DNA of 64,000 bases, taken from Campylobacter volucris (GTDB lineage Bacteria; Campylobacterota; Campylobacteria; Campylobacterales; Campylobacteraceae). The notes under the pieces are model-generated. The model had not been told where the DNA came from, did no database searches, and saw nothing but the letters and a program-made list of their open reading frames with translations. The stretch is from positions 1,460,918 to 1,524,917 of the forward strand of contig NZ_CP043428.1 in the NCBI RefSeq assembly GCF_008245045.1, in the 5' to 3' direction. The position numbers and the translations under genes are program-made. Below, one piece after another: positions 9,201 through 17,200 of the stretch. Position 1 is the first letter of the stretch. Each line of letters starts with the position of its first letter.

Positions 9201-10898
9201 ATGTCAAATGTGCAAACAAACGAGGCTTTAAATTTATTAAGCCTCACTCCAAAAAATGAAAACATCACAAAAGATCAAGAAAAAGGCGATGGAGAAGAAT
9301 TTTTAAAATCTTTAATCCAAGCGATTGATGAAAAAAGCGCAAGCTTACCAAAAGATTACAAAACTCCAGAAAAAAAAGATACTAAAGATATCAAAGATAC
9401 TAAAGATCTAGTTTTACCAAATGACATCAAAGCTCTTGATGATAAAGATGCTTTAAAATTGTTTGAAAATGCAAATTTTATACAAATTCTTTCTTTGTTA
9501 GAAGTATTACAAAGCGATAGTAAAGATATAAAATTAAACAAATTAGTTAAAGATAATTTTGCTTTATTAAGTGTTGAAAAAAACATCCACAAATTAAAAA
9601 GCATTAAAAACATTAATGAACTTTTAAATATAGCTAAAGATTTAGGTTTAAATATCAAAAATATAAAATTTGAACAAATAAAAGATTTAAAAGAAGCTTT
9701 TCCAAATTTAGATAAAAAAGGATTTTTTGATATTCCTAAACAAAACAACACAAATGTTTTTCAAGATTTAATCAATCAAAAAATTTCAAACTATTTAAAA
9801 GAAGAACCTGTTAAAAAAACTACTTTTAATAAAACTAAAGAAAACGATTCAACATCATTGCTATCATCAGCTTTAAAAAACATAGATTTGTCTAAAAAAA
9901 CTAAAGAGCTTGATAAAAAAGATGATATTAAAAAACTTGACTTAAAAGAACATATCGATGAAAAAATTCAGCTTAATAACGAAAAAGAAATAAAAGATAA
10001 AAAAATTATTGATAATCCTTTAGAGACAACCAAAACAAAAACTACTTCTAAATTAAATGATGTAGAAATTATCAATCTTGCTCAAAATTCCAATAAAGAT
10101 TTAACTCAAGATAAGAAAAAAATTGATAAAAAAATAAACACAGAAGAGCTAAAAATAACAAACAATGAAGAAAGTTTTTCCAAAAAAATAAATTCTGTTT
10201 TAGAAAATTCAAAAGAATTAAAAACTGAGCCTGCTAATACAAAAAATCAAACTTCACAAGTTCAACAAGCTCAGCAAATTCAGCAAGAAAATAAAATAAA
10301 TTTAGAAAATTTGTTAAGTTCTCAAGATAAAACTTTAAAAACTCAAAAAAATGAGCAAAACTCTACCATGTTTAGTGATATATTTAAAAATACTCAAGAG
10401 CATACAAAAAATGATGAGCAAACACCACAAGAAAATTTAAATTCTTTTGTAAAAGACATGAATAGAGTATCGAATAATTTTATTAAAAATCAAAACATAC
10501 CAATGAAAGAAACTTTTAATGATTTTGCTCAAGAATTTAAAGAAAAGGTAGAAAGTTATAAAGCACCTATTACTAGATTTAGCATTACTTTAAATCCTCA
10601 TAATTTAGGAGAAGTTGAAGTAACATTGGTTCAAAGAGGATCTAATCTAAACATCAGTTTTAACTCAAATCAAAACACACTAAATCTTTTCATACAACAC
10701 CAAGCAGAATTTAAAAATGCTTTGGTAAATATGGGATTTACTAACTTAGAAATGAATTTTAGCGATCAAGGAAGAAAAGAACAAAACCAACAACAAAAAC
10801 ACAAGCAAAACAACAATCACAAAGAAGATAAGGTGAATTTTGAAAAAGAAATTCAAGAAAAACCAAGCTTAGAAATGGTTTTAGCAAAATATTTCTAA
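9201..10898 (+). CDS. fliK: Flagellar hook-length control protein FliK
   Basis: 565 residues. The long middle part is Lys/Asp/Asn/Gln-rich and low in complexity, as expected for a molecular ruler. The C-terminal FliK domain (about 460-535) includes FSITLNPHNLGEVEVTL, the conserved core that switches the export gate. Residues 56-70 hold short repeats (KDTKDIKDTKD). Residues 92-175 form a separate domain related to the small protein encoded just upstream. Identification rests on the C-terminal domain and the adjacent flgD and flgE. Confidence 0.93.
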   Translation: MSNVQTNEALNLLSLTPKNENITKDQEKGDGEEFLKSLIQAIDEKSASLPKDYKTPEKKDTKDIKDTKDLVLPNDIKALDDKDALKLFENANFIQILSLLEVLQSDSKDIKLNKLVKDNFALLSVEKNIHKLKSIKNINELLNIAKDLGLNIKNIKFEQIKDLKEAFPNLDKKGFFDIPKQNNTNVFQDLINQKISNYLKEEPVKKTTFNKTKENDSTSLLSSALKNIDLSKKTKELDKKDDIKKLDLKEHIDEKIQLNNEKEIKDKKIIDNPLETTKTKTTSKLNDVEIINLAQNSNKDLTQDKKKIDKKINTEELKITNNEESFSKKINSVLENSKELKTEPANTKNQTSQVQQAQQIQQENKINLENLLSSQDKTLKTQKNEQNSTMFSDIFKNTQEHTKNDEQTPQENLNSFVKDMNRVSNNFIKNQNIPMKETFNDFAQEFKEKVESYKAPITRFSITLNPHNLGEVEVTLVQRGSNLNISFNSNQNTLNLFIQHQAEFKNALVNMGFTNLEMNFSDQGRKEQNQQQKHKQNNNHKEDKVNFEKEIQEKPSLEMVLAKYF

Positions 10899-10899
10899 A

Positions 10900-10916
10900 T
10901 GGAATATTTTTTGCTT
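10900..10916 (+). promoter_or_regulatory. Second sigma-54 promoter, before flgD
   Basis: GGAATATTTTTTGCTTG has GG at 10901-10902 and GC at 10913-10914, again exactly ten bases apart with a TTGC element. It lies in the 49-base gap between fliK and flgD, so flgD and flgE can be transcribed independently of the upstream promoter. Confidence 0.8.
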
Positions 10917-10947
10917 GATAGTTAAAAAACTATAAAAAAGGATTTTT

Positions 10948-12018
10948 ATGTCAAATATCAACACACAAAATTTACAAAGTCTTTTGACTGCAAACACAAG
11001 AGATGCTCAAAGTCCTTTAGCAGCTAGTGCAAGAAATGCTCAAAATCCTTCCACTGCCAATACAAGAGATGTTAAAAACACAAAAGATGATTCTCATATA
11101 GAACAGGGCAATGATGGTATAGTAAGCAACCCTGGTGCAGAACTTGACAAAGATGCTTTCTTAAAACTTCTTTTGATAGAGCTTCAGCACCAAGATCCAA
11201 CAGATCCTATGGACACAGAAAAAATGCTTACTCAAACAGCTCAGCTTTCAGCACTTGAAATGCAAGATAATACTAATAAAACTATGACTCAATTAGTTGG
11301 AGCGATGACGAAACTACAAAATTCCATCGCAGCAAGCACAGGTATGAGCGCACTAGCTGCTGTTGGAAAACTTGCAACTGTTAGAGATAATTATCTTATA
11401 GTAGCAGATGATGATATACAATTTCAAATCAATATGTATTTACCTAAAGAACCTCAAAAAGGTAATAAAACAGATGTTGAAACTAAAGAATTTGAGCTTA
11501 AGAAAAATGGTGAAGATAAATTAGATATCACAGGTAAAGTAGATAAAGAAGTTGCAAAACCTGGTGATACCATCCACATTAAATTAAAAGATGATAAAGG
11601 CCAAGAAGAGACAGTTCAAGCTGTTGTAGGAGAAGATCAAACATTTAAAATATTAGGTCATACACCAAGTGTTGATATCAAAACTGCTAAGATTGATTCA
11701 GCTTATAAATCTGATAGTGCTCCTGTTACTTTTACAATTTATAACGAAGCTGGAGATCCTGTTAGAACTATGAGTGTTAAAGATATGAGCGCTGGTATGA
11801 AACAAATAGTATGGGATAGAACTGATGATAGTGGAAATCCTGTACCATCTGGAAAATACTATGTTAGAGCAAGCTATGTAGCAGAAGGTGGCGAAACAGT
11901 CAATTCAACTTATGGTGCATACCCTATAACCGGTGTTAAATTCGAAGAAGGTGAAGCCTTAGTTGGGATGGGCGGTAGCTGGGTTAAATGGGAAGATATT
12001 AAAGAGATTACAGGATAA
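10948..12018 (+). CDS. flgD: Flagellar hook capping protein FlgD
   Basis: 356 residues, longer than typical FlgD (about 230). The N-terminal capping motif is intact: LDKDAFLKLLLIELQHQDPTDPMDTEKM in pieces over residues 66-93, then TAQLSALEMQ. The C-terminal FLGD Tudor/Ig-like part (from about 262) includes MKQIVWDRTDDSGNPVPSGKYYV. Two extras explain the length: three imperfect ~11-residue N-terminal repeats (ANTRDAQ, SARNAQN, ANTRDVK; residues 15-43), and an inserted domain at about 178-262 that resembles one in FlgE. It caps the growing hook and adds FlgE subunits. It is three bases upstream of flgE. Confidence 0.94.
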   Translation: MSNINTQNLQSLLTANTRDAQSPLAASARNAQNPSTANTRDVKNTKDDSHIEQGNDGIVSNPGAELDKDAFLKLLLIELQHQDPTDPMDTEKMLTQTAQLSALEMQDNTNKTMTQLVGAMTKLQNSIAASTGMSALAAVGKLATVRDNYLIVADDDIQFQINMYLPKEPQKGNKTDVETKEFELKKNGEDKLDITGKVDKEVAKPGDTIHIKLKDDKGQEETVQAVVGEDQTFKILGHTPSVDIKTAKIDSAYKSDSAPVTFTIYNEAGDPVRTMSVKDMSAGMKQIVWDRTDDSGNPVPSGKYYVRASYVAEGGETVNSTYGAYPITGVKFEEGEALVGMGGSWVKWEDIKEITG

Positions 12019-12021
12019 AAT

Positions 12022-13647
12022 ATGTTTACAGCATTTTATAATGGAGTAAATGGAGTAAAATCCCAAAGTTATGGTATAGACAATACCGCTCATAATATCT
12101 CTAATGTTAATACAGTAGGTTTTAAATACTCTGAAGTTGGATTTAAAGATGTATTTTATAGCACTTTAACAACCCAATCTTACAATAATGGTCAAGTAGG
12201 ATATGGCTCAGTAGCTGGATCTGCAACAGATATATTTGAACAAGGTCCTTTAGTAGCAACCGATCATGAATTTGATGTAGCTATAAATGGAAAAGGATTT
12301 TTTGGAGTATCTAATGGCAATGGGGTGTATTATACTAGAAACGGAGCTTTTAGACCTGATGCTAATGGAAATTTAGTAGATGCTAATGGAAACTATGTCT
12401 TAGGAACTATGAATCCATCATTACAAGAAATTCAATTAAGCGATAGAGTTTCAAATATGTTTGGACAACAATTTGGTCAAAAAGTAACCACTGCTATCAC
12501 AGGAAAACCTGGAGAAAATTTCCAAATAGGAGGGGTTAATACCCAAGGTCCAATTTCTGTTCCTAAAAATCTTTATTTACCACCTCAACCAACCCAAAAT
12601 ATAACTTGGAGTGGAAATTTAGACACAAGCACTAAAACTGAAGCTGTAAAGGTTGATGTTGATATTAAAAAAATTAATTTTAAACAAAACGAAGATGGCA
12701 CTGTAAATATTTCAGGTAGTGTTAAAGATGATAAAATATTTGGATTAAAACCTGGTGATAGTATTTATTTTACCATAGCAGATGAAAAAGGAGCTACTCA
12801 AACCCTAGAAGCTAAGTTGGATGAAAATTTTGCTTTTACTTTAGAAAATAAAAAATTAGACAAAATTGATACTACAACTGCCAAGCTTCAAGAAGCACAC
12901 TTAAGCGTAGAAAAAGAAGTAGCTGATAGCACCGAATTATCAGCAAAATTGATTAATCCTGATGGTTCTACAAGCTGGGTAAAAGTTAAACTAGATAGAG
13001 TCTTACCTCAAAATGGAACCAATTTAGAATACAAAGCCGTAGCGCAAGTATATGATCAAGATGGAAACAAAACAGGCGGGACAACAGAAGGCTTAATAAC
13101 TTTTAATGAATCAGGAGCTTTAGTTTCAAACACACTAACTTCTATAGATAACAATGGGGTAAGAGTAAATATAAATCTTGGTTCATACTATGATCCAAAT
13201 ATACCAAATTCAGGGTATGATGGTCTTCATGCACTAAAAAATAAACAACCTTCAGTGCATACTAAAACAGATGGTCTTGGAGAAGGGTTTTTAAATAATT
13301 ATGCTATTAATACAGATGGAACTATTATCGCAACCTTTACAAATGGCGAACAAATTCCTATAGCAAAATTAGCATTATTTAATTTTATGAATGAACAAGG
13401 TTTAGAAAAACTTGGTGAAAATTTATACGGACAAACTTCAAATAGCGGTGCTCCAACTTTTTTACTAAGCGATAATGGAACCTTTAGCACAGCTTCATTT
13501 AAGGGTAGTTATTTAGAGCAATCTAATGTAGATTTATCTATAGAATTTACCAACTTAATCACTTTACAAAAAGCATATGATTCAAGCAGTAAAAGTATCA
13601 CTACTGCTGATCAAATGATACAAAAAGCTATTAATATGAAACGCTAA
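12022..13647 (+). CDS. flgE: Flagellar hook protein FlgE
   Basis: 541 residues, close to the C. jejuni hook protein. The N-terminal rod/hook signature GIDNTAHNISNVNTVGFK is at about 18-35. The FlgE-specific ALFNFMNEQGLEKLGENLYGQT block and the C-terminal D0 helix (YLEQSNVDLSIEFTNLITLQKAYDSSSKSITTADQM) are intact. About 209-310 is a domain resembling an insert in FlgD (VNISGSV and KPGDSIYF). It polymerises into the hook outside the cell. Its end overlaps the convergent downstream gene by 17 bases. Confidence 0.96.
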   Translation: MFTAFYNGVNGVKSQSYGIDNTAHNISNVNTVGFKYSEVGFKDVFYSTLTTQSYNNGQVGYGSVAGSATDIFEQGPLVATDHEFDVAINGKGFFGVSNGNGVYYTRNGAFRPDANGNLVDANGNYVLGTMNPSLQEIQLSDRVSNMFGQQFGQKVTTAITGKPGENFQIGGVNTQGPISVPKNLYLPPQPTQNITWSGNLDTSTKTEAVKVDVDIKKINFKQNEDGTVNISGSVKDDKIFGLKPGDSIYFTIADEKGATQTLEAKLDENFAFTLENKKLDKIDTTTAKLQEAHLSVEKEVADSTELSAKLINPDGSTSWVKVKLDRVLPQNGTNLEYKAVAQVYDQDGNKTGGTTEGLITFNESGALVSNTLTSIDNNGVRVNINLGSYYDPNIPNSGYDGLHALKNKQPSVHTKTDGLGEGFLNNYAINTDGTIIATFTNGEQIPIAKLALFNFMNEQGLEKLGENLYGQTSNSGAPTFLLSDNGTFSTASFKGSYLEQSNVDLSIEFTNLITLQKAYDSSSKSITTADQMIQKAINMKR

Positions 13648-14098
13648 TTTTATTTGGCGTTTCTTTGTTTTGATCTTTTTCTATAATATAACCTACTTCT
13701 TGTTCAAAAAATTCAATCACTCTTTGTTGGATCAAAGAATCTTCTTCATTTTGTTCTAAAAAAAGCTTAAGTTTATCAAAATTTATCTTTTGAGCATAAC
13801 GCGGATGAGTTTTTAAAAGAAAGGCTATATTTTTAAGCAAAGAATCCAAACTCATAGCATTTTTCAAAACCCTTTCTGCATATTCTTTGGAAGTTTGGAC
13901 TAAAACAGCTTGCCTACTTTTATCATTAGGATAAATATCTTTAGCTGCTTGAGCTAAAACATCCCATGTTTGTGGTTTTATATTTTTACTAGTTGCTATT
14001 ACTGCTGCAAAAGATTTTGCCCTAAATTCTAAAGATAAATGACTTGGAACAAAAATTTCTCTAAATTTAGATAAAAAGTTTGCAAATAAATTCATCAT
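13631..14098 (-). CDS. Conserved hypothetical protein
   Basis: 155 residues from ATG 14098 (GAGGTG just upstream; a TTG at 14110 would give a longer form without a ribosome site). The protein appears cytosolic and helical, with the sequence SLEFRAKSFAAVIATSKNIKPQTWDVLAQAAKDIYPNDKSRQ in sections near residues 20-60, and an acidic C-terminal helix. I recognise no enzyme motif. An unnamed gene lies at the same place after flgE in C. jejuni. It is convergent with flgE, and the two coding ends overlap by 17 bases. Its start lies beside the promoter region of the SRP RNA on the other strand. Confidence 0.75.
   Translation of the reverse strand: MMNLFANFLSKFREIFVPSHLSLEFRAKSFAAVIATSKNIKPQTWDVLAQAAKDIYPNDKSRQAVLVQTSKEYAERVLKNAMSLDSLLKNIAFLLKTHPRYAQKINFDKLKLFLEQNEEDSLIQQRVIEFFEQEVGYIIEKDQNKETPNKISVSY
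13638..13663. terminator. Possible hairpin at the flgE end
   Basis: GAAACGC (13638-13644) pairs with GCGTTTC (13657-13663) across a 12-base AT loop, followed on the plus strand by a T-rich stretch. The stem spans the flgE stop and the end of the opposite gene. Confidence 0.45.
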
Positions 14099-14144
14099 TT
14101 TACACCTCAATGTTTTTTAAGATATTTTAAGCTATCATTTTGTT

Positions 14145-14250
14145 CGCCTTCTCTTAGACCTGTGCAATGCTATTTTTAAGCACCGCTTCAGGGTGGGAAC
14201 ACAGCAGAGCACTTGATCTTAGTGTGTGCCGCAGTCATCTGGGAGAGGGT
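14145..14250 (+). ncRNA. ffs: 4.5S signal recognition particle RNA
   Basis: The block CGCTTCAGGGTGGGAACACA then GCAGAGCA (14184-14211) is the conserved SRP RNA helix-8 apical region with its GGAA-type tetraloop and asymmetric loop that bind Ffh. The outer arms pair: CCTTCTCTT near 14148 with GGGAGAGGG near 14240. A T-rich run follows at 14250. The length of about 105 nt fits bacterial 4.5S RNA. A TATCAT at 14133-14138 is a plausible -10 box. Ends are approximate. Confidence 0.88.
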
Positions 14251-14251
14251 T

Positions 14252-15469
14252 TTAAATTTTAAAATACTCTTTAATATTCTCACATATCTTAAAGAAATTT
14301 ACTCCATTAATTGTTGGATTTTCCTTAAAATTATCAAACATTCCATTAAAGCCACTTTCTAATTCTTTAGACTTTACCCCATAACTTATAGACAAAGCTG
14401 CTTCTATAAATGCTGCAAGTTTATCACAATATTTTAAAGCCTTACCATCAATTGCTTTAAAATGATCTTCATTAACCGCATCCAAACTTCCACTATAAAC
14501 GCTTGGCTTGTTATTAAAAATACGATTTTCAAATTCATTCTTTATAAATACATTATCAGATTTTTCTCTAATACCTAATATATAGCTAAATTCTTCTTTT
14601 AAAGAATGTGGTATAAAAGGTAAAATCTTCTCATTTATAAGCTTCATCTCATATTCATTAATAATTTCATTTAAACCATCTATGCCATATTTCACAGGAG
14701 ATATAATATCTCTTGTCAAACTCTCTGGCAAATCATGAAATAAAGCACAATAAAAATTACTTTCTAACCTACCATCGCAAGCATTTATTTTTAAAGAATA
14801 AAAATAACTTAAAATCGCCACTACAAGCATATGACCTAAAACTGCAGTTTCTGGAATCCTTGGAGTTTGAGCCCAACGCTTTTGAAAACGCAAACGCCCG
14901 CTTAAGTCAATGATTTTTGCTATTTTTTGATTTAGAGCAATTTTTCTAGCTCCAATTAACTCATAATAATCTTCTAATTCTTCTTCAACCTTAGCTTTAA
15001 TCTCATCAATATCATGTAAAAAAGAACTGGTTTGATACACTATATTAAATTCCCATTTTGTAGCAAAATACGAAGCAGCTTTTAAAATAAGTCTTTCTTT
15101 TGCGTGATCTTGCCCTTTTAAAAAATTTTCATATCTTGCTAAAAATTGACCATTTTCTATATCTTGTATCATAGGAGAAATTTTACTCAATACCCAAGCA
15201 CTCATTTGCTCATTTTTAGCACGCATAATCTCATGATACACATCAGGACGGATGTCAGTTACTACAACCCTGCTTAAAAATTCAAAAATCCCAGCTTCTA
15301 TAATAAAACACATATTGACATCTTTTTCCATCTTAGCCATAAAATATGCGATAATAAATTTATGTGCTTGTTTATCAAGCTCAACTAAATTTGTCATTCT
15401 AGGATAATCATTCCATCTTGAAATAGACGCAGCTTTAAAAATATGCTCTATTAATTCTACACTAATCAT
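14252..15469 (-). CDS. HD-domain protein (YfbR-like hydrolase)
   Basis: 405 residues, soluble. The HD signature is in the central part: ETAVLGHMLVVAILSYF supplies the first His, YCALFHDLPESLTRDIISPVK the HD pair, and the later KYCDKLAAFIEAAL the final Asp. The arrangement and spacing resemble YfbR-type 5'-nucleotidases and related metal phosphohydrolases, but this protein is about twice as long, with an extra N-terminal ~200 residues containing another helical HD-like stretch (LDKQAHKFIIAYFMA). The substrate is unknown. Its own ATG at 15469 has AAGG upstream. It is transcribed alone towards the SRP RNA. Confidence 0.82.
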   Translation of the reverse strand: MISVELIEHIFKAASISRWNDYPRMTNLVELDKQAHKFIIAYFMAKMEKDVNMCFIIEAGIFEFLSRVVVTDIRPDVYHEIMRAKNEQMSAWVLSKISPMIQDIENGQFLARYENFLKGQDHAKERLILKAASYFATKWEFNIVYQTSSFLHDIDEIKAKVEEELEDYYELIGARKIALNQKIAKIIDLSGRLRFQKRWAQTPRIPETAVLGHMLVVAILSYFYSLKINACDGRLESNFYCALFHDLPESLTRDIISPVKYGIDGLNEIINEYEMKLINEKILPFIPHSLKEEFSYILGIREKSDNVFIKNEFENRIFNNKPSVYSGSLDAVNEDHFKAIDGKALKYCDKLAAFIEAALSISYGVKSKELESGFNGMFDNFKENPTINGVNFFKICENIKEYFKI

Positions 15470-15545
15470 TATTTGCCTTTTTAATTGTGATTTTACTTTA
15501 TTTTAAAATCTTTAGCAAATTTTATTTATCTTTTATATATTAAAA

Positions 15546-16154
15546 TCAATATAATTGTTTTATTTTATAAAGCATATATCCTTCATAATGATAACTTGCA
15601 TCAATCCCTCTTGCAAACACATTAAAACTATTAATATCGTCACTCAAGGCATTTTTGATTAAAATTTTTATTTCTACATCTTTAATAGGACTTCTTTGCA
15701 TGGCCATTATATAATCATCTTTGTCTATCAAACTCCAATCAACTACTTTTTTTAATTCTTTTTTGAGTATCAAATCAAGCCAGATTCTCATACTCCTACC
15801 ATTTCCTTCTCTAAAAGGATGGGCTATATTCATTTCTACATATTTTTCTATGATTTGTTCAAAACAAGATTGTTCCATAAGTTCGATTTTTTTAATTGCT
15901 TCATGCAAATAAACAGCGGGAATAAATCTAAAATATCCTTTTGAGATATTTACATCTCTAATTTTTCCTGCAAAATCATAAATATCTTCAAATAATTTTT
16001 GGTGAATTATCTTTAAACTTTCAAATTTTCCAGCTTTCAAAGTATCTAAAAATCCGCTCTCAAACAATGCTTTTACTTTTAGTTTGCTTATTTTTTCTTC
16101 TTCTTTGGCCAGCTCTAATTCATTTTTTATGCCAAGTTTATTATCAAGTATCAT
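15546..16154 (-). CDS. Fic-family adenylyltransferase with C-terminal inhibitory motif
   Basis: 202 residues. The active-site loop HPFREGNGRSMR (residues 112-123) is complete, including the catalytic His and the phosphate-binding residues. FIPAVYLHEAI (about 77-86) is the flap region. Near the C-terminus SYHYEG (Ser187, Glu191, Gly192) matches the Fic inhibitory motif [S/T]xxxE[G/N]. Placement at the end of a single small protein is that of class III Fic enzymes such as the Neisseria one, which AMPylates GyrB/ParE. Self-inhibition means no separate antitoxin is expected, and none is visible next to it. The target here is inferred. Confidence 0.9.
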   Translation of the reverse strand: MILDNKLGIKNELELAKEEEKISKLKVKALFESGFLDTLKAGKFESLKIIHQKLFEDIYDFAGKIRDVNISKGYFRFIPAVYLHEAIKKIELMEQSCFEQIIEKYVEMNIAHPFREGNGRSMRIWLDLILKKELKKVVDWSLIDKDDYIMAMQRSPIKDVEIKILIKNALSDDINSFNVFARGIDASYHYEGYMLYKIKQLY

Positions 16155-16219
16155 ATCCTAAGCCTTTAAAGCTTATATTTTATAAAATATTTATTATAAA
16201 ATTGATTAATTTTTGCAAT

Positions 16220-17200
16220 TTAAAGATCTTTTATATTATTTAACTTAAGATAAATTTTTTCTCCTATAGTAATTTTTTCATTATGATAGATACTAAATTT
16301 ATTTCCTTTTAAATCGAGTCCAATTTCATAAAATTCACCATAAAAATTACACTCTAAAACCAAAGCTTGCAATGAAGTTTGATTTTTAGAAATTTTAAGA
16401 TCATTTGGACGCAAAATTCCATTTTTTTTCTTTAAATACTCTTTAAAAGCAAAATCACTAATTTTAGCCTCATCGATATAAAAAGCCTCTCCTAAAAATC
16501 TTGCACTTTCGATATTTTTAGGGAAATAATACAAATTATAAGCATCATTATAATCTAAAATTTTACCCTCATGGATTAAAGCAATATTATCAGATAAATA
16601 AAAAGCATCTTCTTTATCGTGTGTGACAAAAATCGCACTAAGCTTGTGAGCTTTTAAAATATTTTTAATTTCTTTACGCATTTTTACGCTTAAAGTGTGA
16701 TTTAAATTTGAAAAAGGCTCATCAAAAAGTACTAGTTTTGGCCTTGCGACTATAGTCCTTGCCAAAGCTACTCTTTGAGCTTGCCCACCACTTAGCTCAT
16801 TAGGATAACGACACAAAAGCTCATTTAAATTTAAAATTTCTAAAAGCTCATTTAATCTTTTATTTTGTTCATTTTTATTTAAATGTGAAATTCCAAAACA
16901 AATATTTTCTTTCACATTTAAATGAGGAAATAAAGCATAATCTTGAAATAAGACCCCAACATCTCTTTGCTGAGGAGGTAAATATAATTTTTTTGAAGCA
17001 ACTAGCTTATCTTCTATATAAATTTCTCCTTCATTAATTTCAAAAAACCCAGCTATACACCCAAGCAAAGAACTTTTTCCACAACCACTCTCACCTAAAA
17101 TGCTTAAAATTTCACCTTCTTGCAAACTAAGAGAAATACCCTTTAACACACTTGTAGTTGAAAATGATTTGTGTAAATTTTCTATTTTTAATACTTGCAC
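16220..17200 (-). CDS. cfbpC: Iron(III) ABC transporter, ATP-binding protein
   Basis: 326 residues. Walker A GESGCGKS (36-43), signature LSGGQ (136-140) and Walker B VLFDEP (157-162) are intact, with the FVTHDKEDAF H-loop after them. The C-terminal ~90 residues are the small regulatory domain of FbpC-type ATPases. It powers iron uptake through the CfbpB permease. The gene overlaps cfbpB by 13 bases and is the last of cfbpABC. Confidence 0.93.
   Translation of the reverse strand: MQVLKIENLHKSFSTTSVLKGISLSLQEGEILSILGESGCGKSSLLGCIAGFFEINEGEIYIEDKLVASKKLYLPPQQRDVGVLFQDYALFPHLNVKENICFGISHLNKNEQNKRLNELLEILNLNELLCRYPNELSGGQAQRVALARTIVARPKLVLFDEPFSNLNHTLSVKMRKEIKNILKAHKLSAIFVTHDKEDAFYLSDNIALIHEGKILDYNDAYNLYYFPKNIESARFLGEAFYIDEAKISDFAFKEYLKKKNGILRPNDLKISKNQTSLQALVLECNFYGEFYEIGLDLKGNKFSIYHNEKITIGEKIYLKLNNIKDL

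Noticed and set aside
9356..9751. Minus-strand 131-codon frame inside fliK
   Set aside because: Antisense shadow of a low-complexity Lys/Asp-rich coding region.
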